Source of the DNA: Bacteroidetes bacterium UBA4416
GTDB taxonomy: Bacteria; Bacteroidota; Bacteroidia; B-17B0; Aurantibacillaceae
Assembly: GCA_002390745.1 (NCBI GenBank)
Contig: DGQK01000005.1
Span: forward strand, 19,837-83,836
DNA: 64,000 bases
Direction of reading: 5' to 3'
Both the position numbers and the translations under genes were made by a program. The notes under the pieces were generated by a model. It was not told the origin of the DNA, searched no databases, and worked only from the letters and a program-made list of their open reading frames with translations. Every line of letters starts with the position of its first letter. Within the stretch, counting starts at the first letter, position 1. Of this stretch, positions 43,781-52,067 are shown in pieces.

Positions 43781-46219
43781 TTGTTACAAAACCAGTCAGA
43801 TACAGGCATTGACAGTTACAGGGAACGCGTATCCAAATTCAGCAGCGAGCTGGACCTTGGGCTGATCTTTTACATCATCCGCCGGAGCCTTTGGTTTGCC
43901 ATTGGTTTTTTCATCCTTTGTCTCAGCACGGCAATTATTTACCTGCGCTATAGCCAGCCGGTATACCAATCTTCGGCCATTGTTCAGATCAACGATAACA
44001 GCGAGGCGACACAGATCCTGCAGATCAATAAATTCGATGGTGGAACCAACAAGATTGCAGAAGCCATTGAGCAGATCCATTCCAAAATTTTCCTGAAGCG
44101 CGTGGTTGAAAAATCCGATGTCCAGATCAGCTATTTCAACGAAGGTACTTTTAAAAATAATGAGCTTTACAAAGCTTCGCCTTACTTCGTTAAGTTCAAC
44201 ATCAAACGTAACAGCATTTACGGGACGAACATCTACATTCATTTCAACAACCTCAATTCCGGCACGCTGAACTTCAACGCAGAAGGTCGCCAGCATACGA
44301 TTCCGTTCAGCACGAATAACATGATCAATTCGGAATTTTTCGACATCAGTGTTTCCCTGAATACGGACATGGATAAGCAGCAGATCCAGAGCCATTTTAA
44401 TTCAGGCAACAATGCTTATTTCGTGATCAAGAATGTTGACGATGTGACGTCCGAGCTTCAATCGAAACTGGAGATACGTCTGCTGAATGAATCGGCGAAA
44501 ACGATCCTGGTAACTGTGAAAGACATCAATGCCCAAAAAACCAGGGACCTGGTGAACCTGGTAACCGAAGAGTACCTGTACTTCGATGTGGAGCGCAAAA
44601 GCGAGAGTTCTAAGAGCATCATCAGCTTCATCGACGGGCAATTGAAAATGGTATACGATGAGCTGAAAGCTTCGGAAAACAACCTGCAGGATTTCAGGAA
44701 GGAAAAAAATTACACCGAAAAAAGCGAGCTGATCAATGCTGACATGATGCGCCTCACCAACATCGAGGACGAGATGCTGAAAGTAGAGCTGGAGGAAAAG
44801 CTCCTGGCCGAACTCCAGGCGGATATCAGTAAAAATGTGAGCATCGACACTTACCAGCTTATTTCATTGATCGCAGGCACCGAATACGAGGCATCGATCC
44901 GCGAATACACACAGACCATTAAGAAGCTGCTGGTGGAAAAGGAGAACCTGCTTTACCAGGTAACACCAAACAGCGAAAACATCAAGCAGGTAAACTATAA
45001 CATCGAAACGCAGAAGAAACTGCTGATCGAAAGCCTGAATGCTGTACGCCTGAAGTATAAGTCGAAGTATACTAACCTGCTGAAGAAATCATCGGAATTC
45101 AAAGAGAAGTACGACCGCTCGCCGGATGTGGATATGGAGCATGCCCGCCTGATGCGGCTTTTCAGCATCAGCGAAAAATACTACACGCTTTTACTGGAGA
45201 AAAAAACGGAATTCTCGATTTCCAAAGCGGGATTTGTCTCGCAGAACGTGATCCTCGAAAAAGCCATCCATGTAGGGGAACAGGTTTCCCCGAACCGCCG
45301 CAATGCCATTGTGGTTGCTATTCTGAGCGCCCTCCTTCTTTCCACCCTCGTTATTTTTATCCGCTATGTGTTTCACGATAAGATCACCTCGCTGAACGAC
45401 ATCGTCAAGAACACCGATGCTTCGATTTCTGTGCTCGGCATTGTACCGATCTACGAAAGCAACGTTCCTGTATCGCAGCTGGTTGTCGACAAAAATCCGA
45501 AATCGCAGATAGCCGAGGCATTCCGGACGATCCGCTCCAACCTTCAGTTTATCAACAATACGGAAGGTCCTAAGATCGTAGCGGTAACCTCTTCTATTTC
45601 GGGGGAGGGAAAAACCTTTGTAGCGCTGAACATTGCAGGTATCCTGGCCTATGCCGGCAAAAAAGTGATCCTGCTCGACCTCGACATGCGAAAGCCTAAG
45701 ATCCATAAGGGCTTTGGCGTTTCCAACGACACCGGCATGAGCACCATCCTCACGGGCATGACAGATGCCAAAACCTGTATTCACACCAGCCATTTCCCGG
45801 GATTGGACTATATCACCGCAGGGCCGATCCCTCCGAATCCGTCGGAGCTGATCATTGCCGATAAGCTGGATGAATTGATCGTGGCGCTTAAAAAGACATA
45901 CGATTACATTGTATTCGACAACCCACCGATAGGCCTGGTAACCGATGGGGTTACCACCATTCAGAAAGCAGATTACCCGATCTATGTGTTCAGGGCCGAT
46001 TATTCGAAAAAAGCCTTTGTTCAGATTCTCGATAAGCTCTCACACGAAACCACGATCAAAAATCTTTCCATCATCCTGAACGGCGTGGATACATCGCGCT
46101 CCGCCTACGGCTACAAATATGGCTACGGGTATGGCTATGGATATGGTTACGGCAACGGGTATTACACCAGTGAGCATGATGGCAAAAAAAACAAGTTAAA
46201 AAAATTATGGAAGTCATAG
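43781..46219 (+). CDS. Wzc-like chain-length determinant and tyrosine autokinase
   Basis: The product has 812 residues, start TTG at 43781 directly after the wza-like TAG. A Wzz domain with two membrane helices (about residues 32-53 and 508-528) brackets a coiled-coil periplasmic part. The cytoplasmic BY-kinase domain has Walker A SGEGKTFVALN near residue 608, Walker A' LLDLDMRKPK and Walker B YDYIVFDNPP. The C-terminus is a Tyr-Gly run with about nine tyrosines (DNA about 46105-46170) and a basic tail, the usual autophosphorylation cluster. It controls polymer length and export together with the Wza-like pore. Confidence 0.93.
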   Translation: MLQNQSDTGIDSYRERVSKFSSELDLGLIFYIIRRSLWFAIGFFILCLSTAIIYLRYSQPVYQSSAIVQINDNSEATQILQINKFDGGTNKIAEAIEQIHSKIFLKRVVEKSDVQISYFNEGTFKNNELYKASPYFVKFNIKRNSIYGTNIYIHFNNLNSGTLNFNAEGRQHTIPFSTNNMINSEFFDISVSLNTDMDKQQIQSHFNSGNNAYFVIKNVDDVTSELQSKLEIRLLNESAKTILVTVKDINAQKTRDLVNLVTEEYLYFDVERKSESSKSIISFIDGQLKMVYDELKASENNLQDFRKEKNYTEKSELINADMMRLTNIEDEMLKVELEEKLLAELQADISKNVSIDTYQLISLIAGTEYEASIREYTQTIKKLLVEKENLLYQVTPNSENIKQVNYNIETQKKLLIESLNAVRLKYKSKYTNLLKKSSEFKEKYDRSPDVDMEHARLMRLFSISEKYYTLLLEKKTEFSISKAGFVSQNVILEKAIHVGEQVSPNRRNAIVVAILSALLLSTLVIFIRYVFHDKITSLNDIVKNTDASISVLGIVPIYESNVPVSQLVVDKNPKSQIAEAFRTIRSNLQFINNTEGPKIVAVTSSISGEGKTFVALNIAGILAYAGKKVILLDLDMRKPKIHKGFGVSNDTGMSTILTGMTDAKTCIHTSHFPGLDYITAGPIPPNPSELIIADKLDELIVALKKTYDYIVFDNPPIGLVTDGVTTIQKADYPIYVFRADYSKKAFVQILDKLSHETTIKNLSIILNGVDTSRSAYGYKYGYGYGYGYGYGNGYYTSEHDGKKNKLKKLWKS

Positions 46220-46749
46220 AAACCGAAATAAAAGATCTGTTAATCATAAAACCAAAGGTATTTGCCGATGCCCGTGGTTATTTTTTTGAAAGCTATAATG
46301 AGCAGGTGTTTAAGAAACATGGCATCAACGCTCACTTTATGCAGGACAACCAATCCCTTTCCTCGTCCAATGTGCTCAGAGGCCTGCACTTTCAGGCCCC
46401 ACCCTTCGACCAGGGGAAGCTGGTACGCGTGATCACGGGTTCGGTGCTCGATGTCGCAGTCGATATCCGTAAGGGCTCGCCTACTTACGGCAAACACGTA
46501 GCACTGGAACTGAATGAAGAGAACAAAACCATGTTCTTTATTCCTCCGGGCTTTGCACATGGCTTCCTGACGCTGCGCGACAACACCATCTTCTCTTACA
46601 AATGCACCAACGTATACAATAAGGAATCGGAAGGCTGTGTGCTTTGGAATGATGCCAGCCTGGGCATTGACTGGAATTGTGCGAATCCGGTCCTGTCTGA
46701 AAAAGATATCGCCGGAACGCCTTTTCAATCATTTGTCAGCCCTTTTTAA
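46207..46749 (+). CDS. rfbC: dTDP-4-dehydrorhamnose 3,5-epimerase
   Basis: The product has 180 residues, the usual RmlC length. It has FFESYNEQVFKKHGI, the catalytic His in LRGLHFQAPP, VDIRKGSPTYGKH and FIPPGFAHGFL. RmlC makes the dTDP-L-rhamnose precursor. The gene overlaps the wzc-like gene by 13 bases. rfbA, rfbB and rfbD are not in the window, so the rest of the rhamnose pathway must be elsewhere, or a related sugar is made. Confidence 0.92.
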   Translation: MEVIETEIKDLLIIKPKVFADARGYFFESYNEQVFKKHGINAHFMQDNQSLSSSNVLRGLHFQAPPFDQGKLVRVITGSVLDVAVDIRKGSPTYGKHVALELNEENKTMFFIPPGFAHGFLTLRDNTIFSYKCTNVYNKESEGCVLWNDASLGIDWNCANPVLSEKDIAGTPFQSFVSPF

Positions 46750-46751
46750 TC

Positions 46752-47837
46752 ATGGCTTTTTTTCGGGAAAACACCATTCTCTTTATTGTTCTTGGCTTAT
46801 CTGTTGCCTTCATCTTTTCCGTTCTCATCAACTCCATCCTGCTCAAGTTTTCGCAAAACCTTGGGAACAGGAATCACAACAACCATAATAACATCCGCTG
46901 GAATCCCAATGTGAAACCTTCGCTGGGAGGAATTTCCTTTTTTGTGATCTTTCTGATCTCCTTCATCGTTCTTGGATTCATCAACAACCTGACGCCGCTT
47001 CATTTCAGCAGACTGAAAGAGATCGGCATTTTCGTTGTATGTACCATTGCCTTCATTATGGGCCTGGCAGACGACGCCTATAATACCAAGCCCCTTCTAA
47101 AATTCCTGACACAGATCGCCTGCGGGCTTATCCTCTACTTTACCGGCACCCGGATCAGTATTTTTTCTGTGGAAACGCTGAACATGGCTTTAACGGTAAT
47201 CTGGGTGGCAGGCCTCATGAACTCCATCAATATGCTGGACAACATGGATGGCATCACCACCATTGTGTCGATCGTGATTCTTTGCTTCGTGATCTCGCTC
47301 AACCAAAAGCTAAACCTCTTACTGACACCTTTGCCCATCCTTAGCCTGGGGATCCTGGGAGCCCTGCTCGGCTTTCTGATATACAACTGGCATCCGTCCA
47401 AAATGTTCATGGGCGATACGGGCAGCCAATTTCTCGGCTGTTTCCTGGCGGTAGTGGGTATCGATTATTGCTGGAACTCGTTCTCTCTTGTAAATAACAT
47501 CTGGCAGGCTGCAAACCCAGCCGTACTGGGCTTTACCATGGTGGCCCTTGTGTTCATCCTGCCCCTTACCGATACGATCACCGTAAGTATCAATCGCATC
47601 CGCAAAGGCAAATCGCCTTTCATCGGCGGTAAAGACCATACCACGCATCATCTGTTCTTCAAAGGGATCACCGAAAAGCGGATCGCCATCCTCTTTTTTG
47701 GTATCGGGCTCATTGGCTTATCGTTAGCGCTTAACCAGATCCTGAATTACCAGGCAAAATGGCTGACGGTTTCCATTATTTTTTGTGCGCTCACTTTTGT
47801 ATCTTTATATCTGAATACGATATTAAAGAAAAAGTGA
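46752..47837 (+). CDS. WecA/MraY-type undecaprenyl-phosphate sugar-1-phosphate transferase
   Basis: The product has 361 residues with about ten membrane helices. It shows the family motifs PSLGGISFF, GLADDAYNTKP with the catalytic Asp pair, NMLDNMDGITT, and MGDTGSQFLG. HTTHHLFF near the C-terminus is the His-rich motif of polyprenyl phosphosugar transferases. It attaches the first sugar phosphate (often GlcNAc-1-P) to undecaprenyl phosphate, starting the repeat unit exported by this operon. The stop overlaps the next start in GTGA. Confidence 0.92.
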   Translation: MAFFRENTILFIVLGLSVAFIFSVLINSILLKFSQNLGNRNHNNHNNIRWNPNVKPSLGGISFFVIFLISFIVLGFINNLTPLHFSRLKEIGIFVVCTIAFIMGLADDAYNTKPLLKFLTQIACGLILYFTGTRISIFSVETLNMALTVIWVAGLMNSINMLDNMDGITTIVSIVILCFVISLNQKLNLLLTPLPILSLGILGALLGFLIYNWHPSKMFMGDTGSQFLGCFLAVVGIDYCWNSFSLVNNIWQAANPAVLGFTMVALVFILPLTDTITVSINRIRKGKSPFIGGKDHTTHHLFFKGITEKRIAILFFGIGLIGLSLALNQILNYQAKWLTVSIIFCALTFVSLYLNTILKKK

Positions 47838-48907
47838 CTTATACGGTCAGGATAGCAACTATTTTTCAGCACTACCGGCTCCCCTATAAAAAAATAGCGG
47901 CGGCTTTGGTTATATGGCTGGCCTTTATCTGGTTTCTTAAATTCTATTCCTTTCAGCCTGATCTCACGGCGGCTGATTTCTCAAATGCCAATTTCAAGGT
48001 CCTTGGACTTAACATCCCTGCCCATCTGGCTTTTGCGGGGGAGCGTGTTCCGCAAAATGATTACGAGATCAAGGAAAGCCTTGAAAAAGAATTCTTCTCG
48101 AACAAATCCTGGAAAAACTCCTCGATGACGCTCTTTGCCAGGGCGCAAAAATGGTTCCCATTGATCGAGCCTATTCTGAAGCGCGAAAAGGTGCCTGACG
48201 ATTTTAAATATGTAGCGGTGATCGAAAGCCATCTCTCGAATGTGATCTCTCCGATGGGCGCCGGAGGTTTCTGGCAGCTCATGCCTGCTACGGCGCGTAA
48301 TTACGGCCTCACGGTAGACGACCAGGTAGATGAACGCTACGATGTGGAAAAAGCAACCCTTGTGGCCTGCAAACATTTCAAAGATGCCTATAAGTATTTC
48401 AACAACTGGACGCTCTCGGCAGCGGCCTACAACGTGGGCATTGGCGGCATCCAGAACGCCCTGAAACAACAAAACACAGACAGCTATTACGACCTGCTCC
48501 TGAACCAGGAAACGGGAAGCTTCATCTACCGGATCCTGGCTTACAAGACCTTGCTTTCCAATCCGGAACATTTCGGAGTGAAAAACAAATTGAAAAAATC
48601 CGGTGGTTTTCCGGCGCATAAGCTCGTAAAAGTGGATTCCTCCATCACCAACCTGCGCGCTTTTGCCAAACACCTCAATACCAACGTGATCACTCTCAAA
48701 ACCTTTAATCCCTGGCTGATCGGCGACAAGCTCCTGAACCCGGAAAAAAAAACCTACAGCTTTAAGATTCCCAAGAACAAAAACGTAGACCTGAGTGTTT
48801 ACTTTAACGATGTATTCCCGCAGGAAGCAGTGCAAGATACAAGCCTGCAACAGCCGCATACAGATAGTTTAAAAACAAAGAAAGATACCTTAAAAAAGAT
48901 GATGTGA
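47834..48907 (+). CDS. Membrane-anchored lytic transglycosylase (MltD-like)
   Basis: The product has 357 residues from a GTG at 47834 that overlaps the preceding TGA by four bases; a longer open frame to 47759 adds residues unlike the family. One N-terminal membrane helix (about residues 20-38) is followed by an SLT domain with the catalytic Glu in AVIESHLSNVISPMGAGG, then WQLMPATARNYG and SAAAYNVGIGG. A C-terminal part (about 290-345) resembles a single LysM-like fold with KKTYSFKIPKNK. Such enzymes cut the glycan strands of peptidoglycan. Confidence 0.9.
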   Translation: MTYTVRIATIFQHYRLPYKKIAAALVIWLAFIWFLKFYSFQPDLTAADFSNANFKVLGLNIPAHLAFAGERVPQNDYEIKESLEKEFFSNKSWKNSSMTLFARAQKWFPLIEPILKREKVPDDFKYVAVIESHLSNVISPMGAGGFWQLMPATARNYGLTVDDQVDERYDVEKATLVACKHFKDAYKYFNNWTLSAAAYNVGIGGIQNALKQQNTDSYYDLLLNQETGSFIYRILAYKTLLSNPEHFGVKNKLKKSGGFPAHKLVKVDSSITNLRAFAKHLNTNVITLKTFNPWLIGDKLLNPEKKTYSFKIPKNKNVDLSVYFNDVFPQEAVQDTSLQQPHTDSLKTKKDTLKKMM

Positions 48908-48980
48908 GTAGTGAGATAAGAGATGTGAGAGAGGACAAGTCTCTCTACTTAATACTCTTTACTCAAATCTTAACAATAAC

Positions 48981-51842
48981 ATGGAAGAAGAATACATTGA
49001 AGTGATAGGCGCCAGGGCGCACAATTTGAAAGACATCTCATTAACCATACCCCGTAATAAATTAGTTGTACTGACAGGGCTCAGCGGAAGCGGAAAATCT
49101 TCCCTGGCTTTTGATACGATCTATGCCGAGGGCCAGCGACGCTACATCGAAAGCTTTTCGAGCTATGCGCGGCAGTTCCTGGGCAACATGGAACGCCCTG
49201 ATGTGGATAAGATCTCGGGCCTGAGCCCGGTTATTTCCATTGAACAGAAAACAGTGAATAAAAATCCCCGTTCCACGGTAGGTACCATCACGGAGATCTA
49301 CGATTTCCTGCGCCTGCTGTTTGCCCGCTCGGGAGAAGCGTTTTCGTATGTGACCGGAGAAAAGATGGTGCGCTACAGCGATGAGCAGATCATTGCGCTG
49401 ATCATGGAAAAGTACAAAGGGAAAAAGATCAACCTGCTGGCACCGGTCGTTAAGGGCCGTAAAGGGCATTACCGCGAGCTCTTTGAGGATGTCCGCAAAA
49501 AAGGATTTACAAAAGTGAGGATTGATGGGGAGCTGGTAGACATCACTCCTAAAATGCAGGTGGATCGTTATAAGATCCACGACATCGAGATCGTGATCGA
49601 CCGCCTGGAGATTACCAAAGACATTCAATCGCGCCTCTACCAATCCCTGCAAACAGCGATGAAACAAGGCAAAGGTACCATCATGGTATTGGAGCATGAA
49701 GAATCACGCCAGGGCGTGACAAAATCAAAAAAGAAAAACGATGCTTTCGGCTTCGGCAAGGTGCAGTTTTTCAGCCGCTCGCTGATGTGCCCTACCAGTG
49801 GTATTTCGTACGACGAGCCTGCGCCTAATTTATTTTCCTTCAACTCTCCTTATGGCGCCTGCCCGCATTGCAGTGGGCTCGGCGTGGTATCGGAGGTGGA
49901 CATCAGCAAGATCGTTCCGAACCAGAAGCTCTCGATCCGCAAAGGCGCGATTGCCCCACTCGGCCCTGCCAAAGGCATCTGGGTGTTCAAGCAGATTGAG
50001 GCCATCGGCGAAAAATATAAATTCAACCTCGATACGCCTTTCGAGGATATTCCGGAAGAAGCGGTGCACATCCTGTTGAATGGCAGCGAAGAATTGTTTA
50101 CCGTGAAATCGGATACCAATGCCAACGGCTACAGCGCTGCCTTCGATGGCATCGCCACACACATTGCCAGGCAGGCCGAAGAAAATCCGTCGCCGGCCAT
50201 GAGCAAATGGGTGGAAGGATTTACCAATAAGATCAACTGCTCGCTTTGCGAAGGCACCCGCCTGAAAAAGGAAGCGCTGTATTTTAAGATCGACGGCAAG
50301 AACATTTCGGAGCTTTCGGAAATGGACATCAGCCTGCTGGGCGATTGGTTCAAAAACATCGAGAAGCGCCTGAGCAAGCAGCAGAATATCATTGCGAAAG
50401 AAGTATTGAAAGAGATCCGGACACGCATCGGCTTTTTGTTGGAAGTGGGCCTGGATTATGTAACGCTCAACCGTTCTTCCAAAACCCTGAGTGGCGGCGA
50501 AGCGCAGCGCATCCGCTTAGCTACGCAGATAGGCTCGCAGCTGGTGGGGGTGTTATACATCCTCGATGAGCCGAGTATAGGTCTTCATCAGCGCGACAAC
50601 ACGCGATTGATAGAGGCCCTGAAAAACCTGCGTGATGTGGGTAACAGCGTTCTGGTCGTAGAACACGACAAGGACATGATCGTGGACAGCGATTACGTGA
50701 TCGACATCGGCCCCGGAGCGGGCGTGCACGGCGGACGCGTGGTGGCAGCGGCTCCTCCGAAGGAGATGCTGAAGTTCAATACACTGACGGCAAACTACAT
50801 TACCGGCAAAAAAAGCATTGAGGTGCCGAAGCAACGCCGCAAGGGTAATGGCAAAAAACTGGTACTCAAGGGTTGTACCGGGCATAACCTGAAAAACGTG
50901 AACGTGGAGATCCCACTCGGGAAGTTTATCTGCGTGACCGGCGTGAGTGGCAGCGGGAAGTCGAGCCTGATCAACGAAACGCTCTACCCGATCCTCAGCA
51001 ACTATTTTTATAACTCGGAGAAACGTCCCCTGCCCTACAAATCGTTTACGGGCATAGAGCTCATCGACAAGGTGATTGACATCGACCAATCGCCGATCGG
51101 GCGTACGCCACGCAGTAACCCTGCTACATACACCAATGTGTTTTCCGACATCCGGAATCTTTTTGCCGAGCTGCCGGAATCCAAGATCAGGGGCTATAAG
51201 CCGGGGCGCTTTTCCTTCAACGTGAAAGGCGGACGCTGCGAAACCTGCGGTGGCGCCGGTGTTAAAACCATCGAAATGAACTTCCTGCCGGACGTGTATG
51301 TACAGTGCGACGAATGCCAGGGCAAACGTTACAACCGCGAAACGATCGAGATCCGTTACAAAGGCAAGTCCATTTCGGATGTGCTCAACATGACGATCGA
51401 CCAGGCCTGCGAATTCTTCGAAGCCATGCCTTCCATATACCGCCAGGTGAAAACCCTGCAGGATGTAGGTTTGGGCTATATCACCCTCGGGCAGCAGGCC
51501 ACAACCTTAAGCGGTGGTGAAGCCCAGCGGGTGAAGCTTTCTACCGAACTGAGCAAGCGTGATACCGGCAACACCCTATACATCCTCGATGAGCCAACGA
51601 CAGGCTTACACTTCGAGGATATCCGCATCCTGCTGGAAGTGCTGAATAAGCTGGTGGACAGCGGCAATACGGTATTGGTCATCGAGCATAACATGGACAT
51701 CATCAAAGTAGCAGACCATATCATCGACGTGGGCCCGGAAGGTGGCAAAGGCGGCGGCGAGATCCTGTTTACGGGCACTCCGGAAGAGCTGGTGAAGATC
51801 AAGAAAAGCCATACAGCGCCTTACCTGAAAAAAGAGCTTTAG
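48981..51842 (+). CDS. uvrA: Excinuclease ABC subunit A
   Basis: The product has 953 residues, full length. Two ATP-binding modules have Walker A GLSGSGKSS (from residue 33) and GVSGSGKSS, each with its signature LSGGEAQR. Zinc-binding Cys pairs are visible: CPHC, CSLC, CETCGGAG and CDECQGKRY. UvrA finds bulky DNA lesions and loads UvrB in nucleotide excision repair. It is preceded by 73 bases of AG-rich spacer and followed by a purine tract and a hairpin repeat. Confidence 0.98.
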   Translation: MEEEYIEVIGARAHNLKDISLTIPRNKLVVLTGLSGSGKSSLAFDTIYAEGQRRYIESFSSYARQFLGNMERPDVDKISGLSPVISIEQKTVNKNPRSTVGTITEIYDFLRLLFARSGEAFSYVTGEKMVRYSDEQIIALIMEKYKGKKINLLAPVVKGRKGHYRELFEDVRKKGFTKVRIDGELVDITPKMQVDRYKIHDIEIVIDRLEITKDIQSRLYQSLQTAMKQGKGTIMVLEHEESRQGVTKSKKKNDAFGFGKVQFFSRSLMCPTSGISYDEPAPNLFSFNSPYGACPHCSGLGVVSEVDISKIVPNQKLSIRKGAIAPLGPAKGIWVFKQIEAIGEKYKFNLDTPFEDIPEEAVHILLNGSEELFTVKSDTNANGYSAAFDGIATHIARQAEENPSPAMSKWVEGFTNKINCSLCEGTRLKKEALYFKIDGKNISELSEMDISLLGDWFKNIEKRLSKQQNIIAKEVLKEIRTRIGFLLEVGLDYVTLNRSSKTLSGGEAQRIRLATQIGSQLVGVLYILDEPSIGLHQRDNTRLIEALKNLRDVGNSVLVVEHDKDMIVDSDYVIDIGPGAGVHGGRVVAAAPPKEMLKFNTLTANYITGKKSIEVPKQRRKGNGKKLVLKGCTGHNLKNVNVEIPLGKFICVTGVSGSGKSSLINETLYPILSNYFYNSEKRPLPYKSFTGIELIDKVIDIDQSPIGRTPRSNPATYTNVFSDIRNLFAELPESKIRGYKPGRFSFNVKGGRCETCGGAGVKTIEMNFLPDVYVQCDECQGKRYNRETIEIRYKGKSISDVLNMTIDQACEFFEAMPSIYRQVKTLQDVGLGYITLGQQATTLSGGEAQRVKLSTELSKRDTGNTLYILDEPTTGLHFEDIRILLEVLNKLVDSGNTVLVIEHNMDIIKVADHIIDVGPEGGKGGGEILFTGTPEELVKIKKSHTAPYLKKEL

Positions 51843-51902
51843 GGAATAAAAGAGATAGAAGAGACTTAAGGGATAGAAGGGATTGAAGAGACAAAAAAGA
51901 CT
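51843..51902 (+). repeat. Purine-rich degenerate repeat tract, copy 2
   Basis: AG-rich imperfect repeats of AGAGATAGAAG/AGGGATTGAAG type directly after the uvrA stop. Same orientation and same position relative to a hairpin repeat as the tract at 37836-37895. Confidence 0.6.
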
Positions 51903-51910
51903 GAATCTTT

Positions 51911-51939
51911 ATGGTGGTTTCGAGAGCCTCAACCACCAT
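51911..51939. repeat. Dispersed hairpin repeat, copy 3
   Basis: A perfect 8-bp stem ATGGTGGT/ACCACCAT (51911-51918 with 51932-51939) with loop TTCGAGAGCCTCA, identical to copy 1. It lies between the convergent uvrA and secreted repeat protein genes. Confidence 0.85.
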
Positions 51940-51973
51940 TCGTTGAATGCACTCGAAGTGTCAGAAGAAAGAG

Positions 51974-52008
51974 CTTTGTTATTTCGAGCGCAGTCGAGAA
52001 AGACAAAG
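51974..52008. repeat. Second intergenic palindrome
   Basis: CTTTGT (51974-51979) pairs with ACAAAG (52003-52008). The interior TTTCGAGCGCAGTCGAGAAA is itself an imperfect palindrome and resembles the TCGACTGCGCTCGA-type spacer repeat widespread in Bacteroidota genomes. Confidence 0.55.
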
Positions 52009-52067
52009 TAAAACACTTTCCTTTCAGGTTGTAGGGAAAATGTCTATCCTTCCCAATACCACTGGAA

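Noticed and set aside
46105..46170. Simple-sequence repeat as a sequencing artefact
   Set aside because: It stays in frame, encodes the expected Tyr-rich tail of a Wzc-type kinase, and the gene continues to a sensible stop.
43796..46728. Long minus-strand frames opposite the Wzc-like and rfbC genes
   Set aside because: Shadows of conserved genes; no motifs.
47759..47833. N-terminal extension of the lytic transglycosylase
   Set aside because: It is an out-of-frame reading of the transferase gene; the GTG at 47834 gives a normal membrane anchor and a GTGA coupling.
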